NCBI GenBank assembly: GCA_050290865.1
Contig: JBNKIW010000002.1
Location: 62,001-126,000 of the forward strand
DNA from: JARRLC01 sp050290865
GTDB lineage: Bacteria; Pseudomonadota; Alphaproteobacteria; Rhizobiales; Rhodomicrobiaceae
Length of the DNA stretch: 64,000 nucleotides
Reading direction: 5' to 3'
Part shown: in pieces, positions 24,598-33,871 of the stretch
Position numbering within the stretch: the first letter of the stretch is position 1
Layout: every line of letters begins with the position of its first letter
The notes under the pieces: generated by a model
The model's input: only the letters and a program-made list of their open reading frames with translations
What the model was told of the DNA's origin: nothing
The model's database searches: none
Position numbers and translations under genes: made by a program

Positions 24598-25257
24598 ATG
24601 ACGCGGAAACGGCAGGATCGCATACTCGGCTTCACGGTGGCCGGGCTCGTGGCGCTGATCGGGCTGGCGCTGGCGGCAAAGCTGTCCGGCGTCGCGTGGG
24701 CGTTGAGCTTCTACGAATTCATCCGCGACACCTCGCTCCTTATCGTCACCGTGGTTGCGGCATTCATGGCGCACGTGTATCAAAGGCGGACGACCTTCCT
24801 GCAGAACCTACGCGAACAGTGGCGCGAGATCGTCGAGGCCAAGGCGGCGCTCATTTACTATTGCCACCTGAAAGCCCCGACGCTGGAGGATTATCTGATA
24901 GCATCGCGACGGCTTTCGGAGACGATCGACAATATGCGCATCGTTTACCGTAATGTCGGCGAGACGGACGAACTCATTGGCATCTACCCTTATTCCCCGC
25001 TGCATCATATGCGCAAGGTGATGGACAGGCTCGACCCCCGGACCTGCGCACCGACGGTCGAGGACAAGTACGGCGCGCGCGGTGAAATCTGGGATGCGTT
25101 CAATGCCGTCCGCGAGCATTTCCTGGATGAATTCGACATCGAGGAACCAACACGCCCGGTTCTCATCCACCGGATGAAACGGAAGAAGCGGGATGGCGCT
25201 GCTGAATACGCCAGGAAAATGGCCGAGGCCCAATTCAAATCTAACGAGCACAGATGA
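24598..25257 (+). CDS. Conserved membrane protein of unknown function, coupled to typA
   Basis: 219 residues. Two hydrophobic helices lie at about 9-27 and 43-62, and the remainder is a charged cytoplasmic domain with helical character (QRRTTFLQNLREQWREIVEAK onward in pieces) ending in a lysine-rich tail. I do not recognise the family. Its stop overlaps the typA start in an ATGA, so the two are translated together. Given BipA's role at low temperature and under envelope stress, a link to membrane or stress adaptation is possible but unproven. The gap of 178 bases upstream shows no other gene. Confidence 0.72.
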   Translation: MTRKRQDRILGFTVAGLVALIGLALAAKLSGVAWALSFYEFIRDTSLLIVTVVAAFMAHVYQRRTTFLQNLREQWREIVEAKAALIYYCHLKAPTLEDYLIASRRLSETIDNMRIVYRNVGETDELIGIYPYSPLHHMRKVMDRLDPRTCAPTVEDKYGARGEIWDAFNAVREHFLDEFDIEEPTRPVLIHRMKRKKRDGAAEYARKMAEAQFKSNEHR

Positions 25258-27068
25258 AACTTCGTAACATTGCTATTATCGCTCACGTCGATCACGGCAA
25301 GACGACCATGATCGACGTTTTGCTTCGCCAGTCCGGCTCTTTCCGCGACAACCAGCGCGTCGCCGAGCGCGCCATGGACTCCAACGACCTGGAGCGCGAG
25401 CGCGGCATCACCATTCTCGCCAAGGCGACGTCGCTCGTCTGGAAGGACACGCGCATCAACATTGTGGACACGCCTGGCCACGCCGATTTCGGCGGCGAGG
25501 TGGAGCGCATTCTCAACATGGTGGACGGCGCCATCGTGCTGGTGGACGCCTCGGAAGGCCCGATGCCGCAGACGAAATTCGTGGTGTCCAAGGCGCTGAA
25601 GATCGGCCTCAAGCCCATCGTCGCCATCAACAAGATCGATCGCCCCGACGAGCGGCACCAGGAGGTGGTGAACGAGGTGTTCGACCTGTTCGCCTCGCTG
25701 GACGCCACCGAAGAACAGCTTGATTTCCCGATCCTCTATGGCTCGGCCAAGGAAGGCTGGATGGCGCATGAGCCCGAAGGGCCGAAGGACGGGATGGCGC
25801 CGCTGTTCGATCTGGTGCTCAGCCACGTTGTCCCGCCCGTGACCGGCGAGGGGCCGTTCCGCATGCTCGGCACCACCATCGAAGCCGACCCGTATCTGGG
25901 GCGCATTCTCACCGGCCGCATCAGCGCCGGGGGCATCAAGCCTGGCCAGCAGGTCAAGGCGCTGTCGCGCGACGGCGCGGTGATCGAGCAGGGGCGCGTT
26001 TCCAAGGTGCTCGCTTTCCGCGGCCTGGAGCGCCAGCCCATCGACGAGGGAACCGCAGGCGATATCGTCGCCATCGCCGGTCTCGCCCAGGCAACCGTCG
26101 CCGACACGATCTGCGCGCCCGAGGTCACGGCCCCGATCCCGGCGCAGCCCATCGATCCGCCGACGCTCTCCATGACCTTTCGCATCAATGACGGCCCCTT
26201 CGCCGGTCAGGAGGGCGACAAGGTCCAGAGCCGCGTCATCCGCGCCCGCCTCCTGCAGGAGGCCGAAGGCAATGTCGCGCTGCGCATCTCCGAGACGCAG
26301 GACGCCGACGCGTTCGAAGTGGCCGGACGTGGTGAGCTGCAACTCGCCATCCTCATCGAGACCATGCGCCGCGAAGGCTTCGAAGTCGCGGTCTCGCGCC
26401 CGCGCGTCGTCATGCAGACCGACCCCGAGACGGGCCAGCGCCTGGAGCCGGTCGAGGAAATTGTCATCGACGTTGACGAGGAACATACCGGCACCGTCGT
26501 GCAGAAGCTCTCCGAGCGCCGAGGCGACCTCGTGGACATGCGCCCCTCCGGCGGCGGACGGCAGCGCATCGTCATGCACGTGCCGACGCGCGGCCTGATC
26601 GGCTATCAGAGCGAGCTGTTGTCCGACACCCGCGGCACGGCGGTAATGAACCGGCTGTTCCACGCCTACACGGCTTTCAAGGGCGATATTCCGGGGCGGC
26701 GCACGGGCGTTCTCATCTCCAACAGCCAGGGCGAGGCCGTGGCCTACGCGCTGTGGAACCTGGAGGACCGCGGCCCGATGATGATCCCGCCGCAGACGCG
26801 CGTCTATCAGGGCATGATCGTCGGTGAGCACAACCGCGGCAACGACCTGGAAGTGAACGTGCTGAAGGGCAAGAAGCTGACCAACGTCCGCGCCGCGGGC
26901 CGCGACGACAATGTGCTGCTCACGCCGCCGATGAAGATGACGCTGGAGAACGCGCTGTCGTACATCCAGGACGACGAGCTGGTGGAGGTGACGCCGCAGA
27001 ACATCCGCCTGCGCAAGCGGTTCCTCGATCCGAACGAGCGCAAGAAACAGGAGCGGCTGGCGGGGTGA
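25254..27068 (+). CDS. typA: Ribosome-associated GTPase TypA/BipA
   Basis: 604 residues, full length. The translational-GTPase motifs are all present: G1 AHVDHGKTT, the effector segment RGITILAK, G3 DTPGHADFGGEVER and G4 NKID. Domain II, two EF-G-like domains (EGFEVAVSRPRV near 380) and the BipA-specific C-terminus (RAAGRDDNVLLTPP) follow. TypA binds 70S ribosomes, assists large-subunit assembly and supports growth in cold or stress. It overlaps the preceding membrane-protein gene by four bases and converges on a TPR gene 16 bases away. Confidence 0.97.
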   Translation: MKLRNIAIIAHVDHGKTTMIDVLLRQSGSFRDNQRVAERAMDSNDLERERGITILAKATSLVWKDTRINIVDTPGHADFGGEVERILNMVDGAIVLVDASEGPMPQTKFVVSKALKIGLKPIVAINKIDRPDERHQEVVNEVFDLFASLDATEEQLDFPILYGSAKEGWMAHEPEGPKDGMAPLFDLVLSHVVPPVTGEGPFRMLGTTIEADPYLGRILTGRISAGGIKPGQQVKALSRDGAVIEQGRVSKVLAFRGLERQPIDEGTAGDIVAIAGLAQATVADTICAPEVTAPIPAQPIDPPTLSMTFRINDGPFAGQEGDKVQSRVIRARLLQEAEGNVALRISETQDADAFEVAGRGELQLAILIETMRREGFEVAVSRPRVVMQTDPETGQRLEPVEEIVIDVDEEHTGTVVQKLSERRGDLVDMRPSGGGRQRIVMHVPTRGLIGYQSELLSDTRGTAVMNRLFHAYTAFKGDIPGRRTGVLISNSQGEAVAYALWNLEDRGPMMIPPQTRVYQGMIVGEHNRGNDLEVNVLKGKKLTNVRAAGRDDNVLLTPPMKMTLENALSYIQDDELVEVTPQNIRLRKRFLDPNERKKQERLAG

Positions 27069-27084
27069 GCGCGGCGCATCCCCG

Positions 27085-29058
27085 CTAACCGCAGCCGGAA
27101 CGCTCCATCGCGGCGTCGATCTCAGCCAGAATGTGCTCCGACTCGGCCACCTGGCGGCTCGCCTTGAGCTGCTGGCGGACTTCGAGCGCGCCCGCCATGA
27201 CCTCGCGCGCCGCGACGAGTGTCCGGCAGCCCAGTTCCTTATCCGTCTTCGCCCGGCGCTCGCCCAGCGTGCACAGCGCGGTGCCGAGATTGTTCTGCGT
27301 CATGGCGCGGTCGAGGGGGACGCGTTCGCGCGCCCAGCGCTGCAGCATGGTCACGGCCTCCCGCAGCCGCGCCGCGCCCGCCTCGCGTTCGCCGAAACTG
27401 GCGAAGGTGGCCCCGAGCCCGGCCTGGTCGGTCGTCCATTGCAGGGGTGTGCGGGCTCGCGAATATTCCTGCAGCGCCGCGCGATAGGCTTCGACCGCTT
27501 CCTCCAGACGCGCCGTGCCGCCCTCGCGCTCGCCGATCTGCGCCAGCGCGCTGCCGAGATTGTTCTGTGTCCCGGCCCATTCGAGCGGCGTGCGTTCGCG
27601 CGTGAAAACGTCCAGCGCCGCGCGATAGGCGGCAACGGCTTCTTCAAGGCGTGCCACGCTGTTGCGCTGTTCACCGAGTGCCGCCAGCGCCCTGCCGAGG
27701 TTGTTCTGCGTCGCCGCCCAGTCGAGCGGCACGGCGTCGCGCTTCCGCTCGCGCAAGGAGGATCGATAGGCGGCGATGCCCTCCTCCAGCGGCGTGGCGC
27801 GGCCCTGGCGCATCCCCAGCCGGACCAGCGCCGTGCCCAGATTGTGCTGCGTTTTCGCCCATTCGGCCGGCGCGCGCTGGCGGGAACGCGCCTCCAGGAC
27901 TTCGCGATAGGCGGCGACGGCCTCTTCGAGCCGTGCCGTGCTCTCCTCGCGATCGCCGAGCGCGCACAGCGTGTTGCCGAGGTGATTCTGCGTGACCGCC
28001 CAATCGAGAGGGACGTCCGTCCGCGTTCTTTCCGTCAGCGCCGCACGGAAGGCGGTGACCGCTTCTTCGAGCCGTTCGGTCCCCGCCTCATGCTCGCCGA
28101 GCCGCAGCAGCGCGAGACCGAGACTGTTCTGCACCGCCGCCCAGCCGAGAGGCTCCTCCGCCTGCGCTATGCCGTCCAGCGCATCCCGGAGGGTTGTGAC
28201 AGCTTCGTCAAGCTGGGCAAAACTGGCGTTGCGCTCGCCGAGCCGGAGCAGGGCTTCGCCCAGCCCTTTCTTGGCCGCCGCCCACTGAACCGGATGACGC
28301 TCCCGCGTCCACATATCCAATGCGCGGCGAAAATTGACGACGGCGGCGTCGAGCCGGCCCCCGTCGCCGGTGGCCACGCCGAGATGGTGCTGTCCGGCGG
28401 CATAGATGTGCCACAAACGCGCCTGGCACGCGGCTGTGAAGGAGGCGGGCGGATTTTCGGCGACAGGATGAAGCCGGTCGATTGCCGCGGCGCGGAGCGC
28501 ATCGAGGCGTTCGCGGGCATCCGGGCGGGGGGCGTCGATGGCGAGCACGGCCATGGTAGCCAGCAGCACGCTGTGATCCGCGCCGTATCCGTCGGGAACC
28601 TCCAGGTCCATGGCCGCTGGCGGCGTATCCACGTTGCTGCGTTCTTCCGCGGAAAGGAACCTCAGGCGGAACCCTTCGTCCTCCTCATCCAACTCGCCCC
28701 AGATCAGCGCGCCCGCATGTTTCTGCCGCAGCCAGCGGCGGCCGAGTGCTTCCGCGGAGGCAAGCGCGGCGGCGGTTTCGACGCAGCCTTCGGCGAGGAC
28801 GAGGGGCTGGACGGCGATGGCCACGGGGATGCCGCAGGTCATGGCGGTGAACCGGCTCTGCAGTGACTTGACGACGCGGGCGCCCTGCCGTCCCTCCGTG
28901 TCGCCGCGCAATTCCGCGATGAGGATCCGGAACGCCGCGTCGTCTGGCGCCCGCCTGCGGCGCGCAAACCGGAGACCGTTCCAGGAAACAAAAAGCCAGC
29001 CCGTGCATGCGATCGCCGCAGTTACGGCGGTCACGAAAGTTGGAGAAAACTCATCCAT
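27085..29058 (-). CDS. Membrane-anchored tetratricopeptide-like repeat protein
   Basis: 657 residues. One transmembrane helix lies at about 8-26, then a basic stop-transfer stretch (RFARRRR), and then a region without recognisable motifs to about residue 230. From there seven full 47-residue repeats and one partial run in tandem, with the consensus PLxWAxTQNNLGxALxxLGE, REGGTARLEEAVAAYRAAL. The arrays give very similar DNA units of 141 bases. Such repeats build a protein-binding solenoid, here apparently cytoplasmic. Partners and function are unknown. The gene has no close partner: typA converges on it, and a hydrolase-family gene diverges from its start. Confidence 0.88.
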   Translation of the reverse strand: MDEFSPTFVTAVTAAIACTGWLFVSWNGLRFARRRRAPDDAAFRILIAELRGDTEGRQGARVVKSLQSRFTAMTCGIPVAIAVQPLVLAEGCVETAAALASAEALGRRWLRQKHAGALIWGELDEEDEGFRLRFLSAEERSNVDTPPAAMDLEVPDGYGADHSVLLATMAVLAIDAPRPDARERLDALRAAAIDRLHPVAENPPASFTAACQARLWHIYAAGQHHLGVATGDGGRLDAAVVNFRRALDMWTRERHPVQWAAAKKGLGEALLRLGERNASFAQLDEAVTTLRDALDGIAQAEEPLGWAAVQNSLGLALLRLGEHEAGTERLEEAVTAFRAALTERTRTDVPLDWAVTQNHLGNTLCALGDREESTARLEEAVAAYREVLEARSRQRAPAEWAKTQHNLGTALVRLGMRQGRATPLEEGIAAYRSSLRERKRDAVPLDWAATQNNLGRALAALGEQRNSVARLEEAVAAYRAALDVFTRERTPLEWAGTQNNLGSALAQIGEREGGTARLEEAVEAYRAALQEYSRARTPLQWTTDQAGLGATFASFGEREAGAARLREAVTMLQRWARERVPLDRAMTQNNLGTALCTLGERRAKTDKELGCRTLVAAREVMAGALEVRQQLKASRQVAESEHILAEIDAAMERSGCG

Positions 29059-29220
29059 CCCGTCCCTCTATACGCCAGCAGGCTGCGGCCAGATATTCCG
29101 TATGACAAGTGAATTTTCGTTGCACGCACCGCTTGTGCATCATTTGGCTGCCGCCGGGGGCCGCGTAGACCGAATCGCGTAGACTGCCCTTTCTTGCTGG
29201 CACCACTGGGGATGGGAGAT

Positions 29221-30009
29221 ATGGCGGATTTTGCAACACATCTCGGCTGGGGCGCGGTCGGCGCCGGGTTAGCGGCTTCGGCGACTTATGCCGCCGACAT
29301 CGTACCGGCGGCTGAAATCATGACGCTGACGACGGCGGGCGTGGTCGGCAGCGTGCTGCCCGATGTCGATCTGGAGAAAGCCGTGCCGTCGCGCATGCTG
29401 TTCACCGGCCTGGGGCTCGTCCTGGCGTTCATCGTGCTGTTCAATTTCCGCGCAACCTACTCCATCGCGGAGCTGTGGCTGATCTGGATGGCCGTGTTTC
29501 TGGCCATGCGCTACGGCGCCTTTCACGTCTTTCACCGCACGGCGAGGCATCGCGGCATTTTTCACTCGCTGCTCGCGGGGTTGTTCTTCATGGTGTTTAC
29601 CGCTGCGATCCTGGCGCATGGCCTGGGGCGCGAGCCGGTCGTGGCGTGGATGGCGGGGCTGTTCGTGCTGCTCGGCTATCTCATCCACCTCATTCTCGAT
29701 GAAGTCTACGCGGTGGATTTCAGCGGCGCGCGGGTCAAGCGCTCATTCGGCACGGCGCTGAAGCTGTTTGAACACAGGTCGGCGGTGTCTTCGCTGGGGA
29801 TGGCCGGCGTGCTGGGTGCGGTGTTCCTGGTGACACCGCCTGCGCAGGACTTCGCCCGCATCATGAACCCGAAGCAGGTCACACAGTTTTTCCGGGTGCG
29901 CATGTTCCCGCAGGATGGCTGGTTCAAGCCGCGCGCCGCTGAGGTCAAGGGAACGGAAGGAGCGCAGCATACCGCCGCCACGCCGACGAACGACGCAGCT
30001 GCGCACTGA
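29221..30009 (+). CDS. Membrane-bound metal-dependent hydrolase family protein (YdjM/DUF457-like)
   Basis: 262 residues from the ATG at 29221 (MADFATHLGWG); ATGs 9 bases and further upstream are possible. The family's metal-binding residues are suggested by the N-terminal His of FATHLGWG, the DVDLEK acidic cluster (SVLPDVDLEK), HRGIFHS and ILDEVYAVDF. Four or five membrane helices lie at residues 10-190, and the last 50 residues are soluble. Members are called LexA-binding or inner-membrane hydrolases, but activity is not established. A strong terminator follows 30 bases after the stop. Confidence 0.78.
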   Translation: MADFATHLGWGAVGAGLAASATYAADIVPAAEIMTLTTAGVVGSVLPDVDLEKAVPSRMLFTGLGLVLAFIVLFNFRATYSIAELWLIWMAVFLAMRYGAFHVFHRTARHRGIFHSLLAGLFFMVFTAAILAHGLGREPVVAWMAGLFVLLGYLIHLILDEVYAVDFSGARVKRSFGTALKLFEHRSAVSSLGMAGVLGAVFLVTPPAQDFARIMNPKQVTQFFRVRMFPQDGWFKPRAAEVKGTEGAQHTAATPTNDAAAH

Positions 30010-30039
30010 AGCACGAAGACAACCCATCCCCCGACTTGC

Positions 30040-30071
30040 GCCCTTTCCCATTCGGGAGAGGGCTTCTTTTT
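30040..30071 (+). terminator. Rho-independent terminator after the membrane hydrolase gene
   Basis: GCCCTTTCCC (30040-30049) pairs with GGGAGAGGGC (30054-30063), including wobble, with a 4-base loop, followed by TTCTTTTT. It separates this gene from the convergent small gene at 30115. Confidence 0.85.
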
Positions 30072-30114
30072 CCCGGGGCGGTCTCCGGCTATCGAGCGAA
30101 ACGCCGCTGCGGGT

Positions 30115-30330
30115 TCAGCCGCGCATCATCTCGGCGAACTGCTCGTCCGAGAAGACATCCAGGTCATTGCAGAGGATCTCCTTTTCCTCCGCTCCCGGTT
30201 CCGGCCGCCACGCCACGCGGATATCGCCATTGTACCAGCCCGGCTGCACGAGCTGCTCATATTCGGCTACACCGCCGCGACGTTGGATTTCGCGCGCGAG
30301 TTCGTGTCCTTTGATCGGCATTGCAGACAT
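30115..30330 (-). CDS. Small hypothetical protein
   Basis: 71 residues with an in-frame ATG three codons later as an alternative start (MPIKGHELAREIQRRGG). The composition is that of a folded cytoplasmic protein: LVQPGWYNGDIRVAWRPEPG and DVFSDEQFAEMMRG. It has no signal, helix or metal motif and I do not recognise a family. It is on the same strand as the TlpA-like gene that ends 109 bases upstream, with a weak hairpin between, so it may have its own promoter. Coding probability is moderate to good because of its codon use. Confidence 0.6.
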   Translation of the reverse strand: MSAMPIKGHELAREIQRRGGVAEYEQLVQPGWYNGDIRVAWRPEPGAEEKEILCNDLDVFSDEQFAEMMRG

Positions 30331-30438
30331 TCCATTGTGGATTCATCCGCAATCAATGAGCCTTGATTCGGCCAAGATGTCACGGGTAGAGCAGCGATTT
30401 TCGCCGCTACCCCCACAATTCCGGCGTATTTTCCTGCG

Positions 30439-31113
30439 TTAGCCGCCGCTTTTCCCGGCGATGGCGGCGCGGATGACGGCCTCGGCGTCCGGGCCGTCCC
30501 ACGGCGCGGCCCCAGCAAGACGCGCGATTTCGCGCCCCTCGCGGTCGACGAGGACCGACACCGGCAGCCCCGGCGCGCGGAGCGTCTTCATGAGCCGCCC
30601 GGTCTTGTCGAGATAGAGTTGAAGGGACGGGGCGGCATCCTTCAGGAATTTCGCCGGACGCTCCGTACCGCCACGGTCCAGGCTGACGGCGACAACGGCG
30701 AAGTCAGGCCCGCCGAGCTTGCTCTGCAGCCGGTTCAGGCTTGGCATCTCCTCCTTGCAGGGCGCACACCATGTCGCCCACAGATTAACGAGGACGACTT
30801 TGCCTTTCCACTCGCTGAGCGAATGCGGACGCCGCCCGGCGTCCTCGAAGGCCACCGTCCCAAGCGGGCGCGGCGGCGAGACGCGGACGAGCTTCGACAC
30901 CCCGCCTTTGCCTGTCGCGGCCGGCGTGCCCGTCTGCGGCTGCGCCACATCTCCGCCGGGTGGCCCTTCGGTCACGCCGATGATGATCGCCACCACGACA
31001 AAACCTGTGATTGCAGCAAGCAGGCCCGCGAGGATATAGAGTACCTGCTGTCCTCCGGCGGCCTTTCCCGCCCGTGGCTTCAATCGCTTGTTCTTCCGTT
31101 TGTCTTTCGCCAT
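30439..31113 (-). CDS. tlpA: Membrane-anchored TlpA/ResA-like thiol-disulfide oxidoreductase
   Basis: 224 residues from the ATG at 31113; the open frame runs much further but that part lies antisense to argH. A basic N-terminus is followed by one membrane helix at 24-46 and a Gly/Pro linker. The thioredoxin domain carries the active site WCAPC at residues 115-119, LWATWCAPCKEEMPSL being the TlpA/DsbE signature, and the cis-proline loop is in LPVSVLVD. It should act in the periplasm, reducing cytochrome c or cytochrome oxidase cysteines. It diverges from argH with only 30 bases between the starts. Confidence 0.93.
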   Translation of the reverse strand: MAKDKRKNKRLKPRAGKAAGGQQVLYILAGLLAAITGFVVVAIIIGVTEGPPGGDVAQPQTGTPAATGKGGVSKLVRVSPPRPLGTVAFEDAGRRPHSLSEWKGKVVLVNLWATWCAPCKEEMPSLNRLQSKLGGPDFAVVAVSLDRGGTERPAKFLKDAAPSLQLYLDKTGRLMKTLRAPGLPVSVLVDREGREIARLAGAAPWDGPDAEAVIRAAIAGKSGG

Positions 31114-31143
31114 CGTGCAAGCTGCTCGTATAAGTCGATCATC

Positions 31144-32532
31144 ATGACCAACAAAATGTGGGGCGGCCGTTTCGCTTCCGGGCCCGCCGAGATCATGGAG
31201 GAAATCAACGCCTCCATCGCTTTTGACCGCCGCCTCTCCGCGCAAGACATAGAGGGTTCCACCGCCCATGCCAAGATGCTGGCGGCACAGGGCATCATCT
31301 CGGATGACGATGCCGCAGCCATCGTTGGCGGGCTGGCGACCATCGCCGGGGAGATCGAGGCGGGGACGTTCACGTTCTCCCGCGCGCTCGAAGATATCCA
31401 CCTGAACATCGAGTCGCGGCTGAAGGCGCTGATCGGCGAGGCTGCCGGACGCCTGCATACGGCGCGCTCGCGCAACGATCAGGTGGCGACCGATTTCCGC
31501 CTCTATGTCCGCGACACCGTGGATCATCTCTGCGGTCAGATCCGCGATCTGCAGCTTGCGCTCGCTCGCAAAGCCGAGGCGCACGCGGCGACGGTCATGC
31601 CGGGCTTCACGCATCTGCAGACCGCGCAGCCGGTGACATTCGGTCATCACTGCCTCGCTTATGTCGAAATGCTGGCGCGCGATTCAAGCCGCCTGGAAGA
31701 CGCCCGCCGCCGCCTCAACGAGATGCCGCTCGGCGCCGCCGCGCTGGCGGGCACGTCCTTCCCCATCGACCGCGATGCGACCGCCGCGGCGCTCCGGTTC
31801 GACCGGCCGATGGCCAATTCGCTGGACGCCGTTTCCGCGCGCGATTTCGTGCTGGAGGTGCTGGCGGCGGCTTCGATCTGCGCCATGCATCTGTCGCGGC
31901 TGGCCGAGGAAATCGTGATCTGGGTCTCGGCGGATTTCGCTTTTGTGCGCCTCAGCGACAAGTTTACCACCGGCTCGTCCATCATGCCCCAGAAGCGCAA
32001 CCCCGACGCCGCCGAGTTGATCCGCGCCAAGACGGGTCGCGTCGCGGGAGCGTTCGTGTCGCTGTCGATGGTGATGAAGGGGCTGCCGCTTGCCTATTCC
32101 AAGGATATGCAGGAGGACAAGGAGAACACCTTCGACGCCCTCGACAGCCTGTCGCTGATGCTCGCGGCGATGACCGGCATGATTGCCGATCTCGAACCGG
32201 ACACGGAGCGCATGAAAGCCGCCGCGGCGCGCGGCTATTCCACCGCCACCGACCTCGCCGACTGGCTGGTGCGCGAAGCCGGTCTGCCGTTCCGCGAGGC
32301 GCATCATGTCACAGGCGCTATCGTGAAACTGGCCGAGAGCAAGGGCTGCCAGCTCGACCGGCTCGGCCTTGACGAGATGCGGGGCGTCGATCCGCGTGTC
32401 ACCGAAGGCGTGTTCGCAGTGCTCAGCGTAGAAGACTCGGTCGCCAGCCGCCGCAGCTTCGGAGGCACAGCCCCGGAAAATGTGACGGCTGCGGCGCGAA
32501 AATGGCTGAATCGGCTGGAACGGCCGGGCTAA
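31144..32532 (+). CDS. argH: Argininosuccinate lyase
   Basis: 462 residues from the ATG at 31144 (MTNKMWGGRFASGPA), which fits the family length and N-terminus. It splits argininosuccinate to arginine and fumarate, the last step of arginine synthesis. The fumarase-superfamily signature SSIMPQKRNPD is at residues 279-289. The HTARSRNDQ block (about 105) and TGFTHLQ-like block PGFTHLQTAQPV (about 155) are also intact. A longer frame starting at 30619 overlaps tlpA and is not believed. The tlpA / argH / small lipoprotein arrangement is common in rhizobia. Confidence 0.97.
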   Translation: MTNKMWGGRFASGPAEIMEEINASIAFDRRLSAQDIEGSTAHAKMLAAQGIISDDDAAAIVGGLATIAGEIEAGTFTFSRALEDIHLNIESRLKALIGEAAGRLHTARSRNDQVATDFRLYVRDTVDHLCGQIRDLQLALARKAEAHAATVMPGFTHLQTAQPVTFGHHCLAYVEMLARDSSRLEDARRRLNEMPLGAAALAGTSFPIDRDATAAALRFDRPMANSLDAVSARDFVLEVLAAASICAMHLSRLAEEIVIWVSADFAFVRLSDKFTTGSSIMPQKRNPDAAELIRAKTGRVAGAFVSLSMVMKGLPLAYSKDMQEDKENTFDALDSLSLMLAAMTGMIADLEPDTERMKAAAARGYSTATDLADWLVREAGLPFREAHHVTGAIVKLAESKGCQLDRLGLDEMRGVDPRVTEGVFAVLSVEDSVASRRSFGGTAPENVTAAARKWLNRLERPG

Positions 32533-32630
32533 TCACGCTACAACCGTCGGCAAGATATGACTGGCAGGGCCAAAATTGCCAAATTTCGCCTGTTGAATAA
32601 TGGCGGTGAGGGCGAGACGGGGGATATGTC

Positions 32631-32816
32631 ATGGGCCGCAGCTTAAAACTGATTGCTATCCTGGCTTTTGCATCGCTGGCCGTGGCCGCGTGCGGCAAGC
32701 GTGGCGCGCTCGAGGCCCCGGCGGCCAACGGCGAGATGAAGGCGGACGGCGCCGACGCGGGCAAAGCCAAAACCAAAGAACACCGCCCGTTCATCCTCGA
32801 CGGTCTGCTGCGCTGA
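32631..32816 (+). CDS. lptM: LptM-like small lipoprotein
   Basis: 61 residues. The first 20 residues are a lipoprotein signal ending in LAVAAC with Cys21 as the lipidated residue. It is followed by GKRGALEAPAANG, matching the LptM (YifL) motif CGxKGPL loosely, and the C-terminus RPFILDGLLR matches alphaproteobacterial versions. LptM helps LptD assemble in the outer membrane. In many rhizobia argH, this lipoprotein and lysA are consecutive; here lysA is absent and a LysR gene converges 49 bases away. Confidence 0.8.
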   Translation: MGRSLKLIAILAFASLAVAACGKRGALEAPAANGEMKADGADAGKAKTKEHRPFILDGLLR

Positions 32817-32865
32817 TCACGCCCTGACGGCGAGCGCCCGCTGCCGCCATATCGGGCGGCGGCTG

Positions 32866-33759
32866 TTACGCGACCAGTTTATGCGCCTCCTGCTTGGCAG
32901 TCTCCACCGCGAGATGCGCGACGGATCCCGCCAGAAGCCCGTCCGGCGTCGCCGGCATTGATGCCGTGAAGGCGAGACTGGGCAGCACCAGCTCTGTCCT
33001 CACGATCCGCAGCGTCCCGGATGCCAGTTCGCCTTCGATGGCCGCAGGCGGAATGACACCGACGCCCATCCCGTCCGCCGTCATGCGGGCAACGGTGGAC
33101 AGCGAGGAATTGGTGTAGATGCGGGTCGCCGGCAGATCACGGCGGCTCAGCGCTTCCCAGACGATCGAATAGGTCTCCGAGCGCTTCGAGAGCGTGATGA
33201 GCGGGCGCTCCGTGAGCTTGCGCAGCGGTACCGGCTCGCTCCCCAGATTGGCATCGCCGCGCGCGATGAACGCCAGCGGATACTGGCACAGGTCGTAGCT
33301 GATGATGTCCGGGCGACGGCCTCCCGGTAGCAGGAAGGCCAGATCGACCTCGTGAGCGCTCAGCGCCTGGCGCAAATTCGGCGAAATATCGGCATGAATG
33401 TCCAGCGTAATGCCCGGATAGGCGGCATGGACACGCTCGATGAGCGGCGTAAGCCAAGTGTGAACGATGGTCTCCGCCACGCCGAGACGCAGCGTGCCGG
33501 TGAGTGCGGCGGGTGAGGCCACGGCGTGCACCATCTCCCTGCGCAGTCTCAGCAAACGGTCGGCATAGATGTAGAGCTGGCGGCCCTTCTGTGTCAGGCT
33601 GGTCGAGCGCGTGCCGCGGTCGAGAAGCTTGGCGCCAAGTTCCGCCTCAAGCACTGCCACACGCTGCGACACGGCGGGCTGGGTCATTTTGAGGCGTTCT
33701 GCTGCCGCGCTGAAACTCTTTAGCTGTGCAACCCAATAGAAGACTTCGAGGCTACGCAA
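32866..33759 (-). CDS. LysR family transcriptional regulator, divergent from an SDR gene
   Basis: 297 residues from the TTG at 33759 (translated as MRSLEVFYWVAQLKSFSAAAE), which gives the normal LysR length and has GGGGA about eight bases upstream; a GTG at 33852 is an alternative. The helix-turn-helix is AAERLKMTQPAVSQRVAVLE at residues 18-37. An effector-binding domain follows. The gene lies divergent from an SDR oxidoreductase with about 295 bases between the proposed starts, including an AT-rich dyad at 33872. It probably controls that gene. Confidence 0.9.
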   Translation of the reverse strand: MRSLEVFYWVAQLKSFSAAAERLKMTQPAVSQRVAVLEAELGAKLLDRGTRSTSLTQKGRQLYIYADRLLRLRREMVHAVASPAALTGTLRLGVAETIVHTWLTPLIERVHAAYPGITLDIHADISPNLRQALSAHEVDLAFLLPGGRRPDIISYDLCQYPLAFIARGDANLGSEPVPLRKLTERPLITLSKRSETYSIVWEALSRRDLPATRIYTNSSLSTVARMTADGMGVGVIPPAAIEGELASGTLRIVRTELVLPSLAFTASMPATPDGLLAGSVAHLAVETAKQEAHKLVA

Positions 33760-33871
33760 TTCTTGTATTCCCCGCGGCTTATTCCTTACCTTCCTAGTTA
33801 TAGCAACTTGGTGAGAATTCAAAGACAAATAACAGTGCGAACTGGCTGGCACCTACATGTATTTGCCATAA

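Noticed and set aside
24435..24953. Plus-strand frame with a GTG start and a nearby ribosome-like site
   Set aside because: It overlaps the membrane-protein gene in another frame, and its translation is Arg/His-rich without conserved features.
25005..26831. Minus-strand open frame of 608 codons
   Set aside because: Antisense shadow of typA, with a His/Arg-rich translation typical of such frames.
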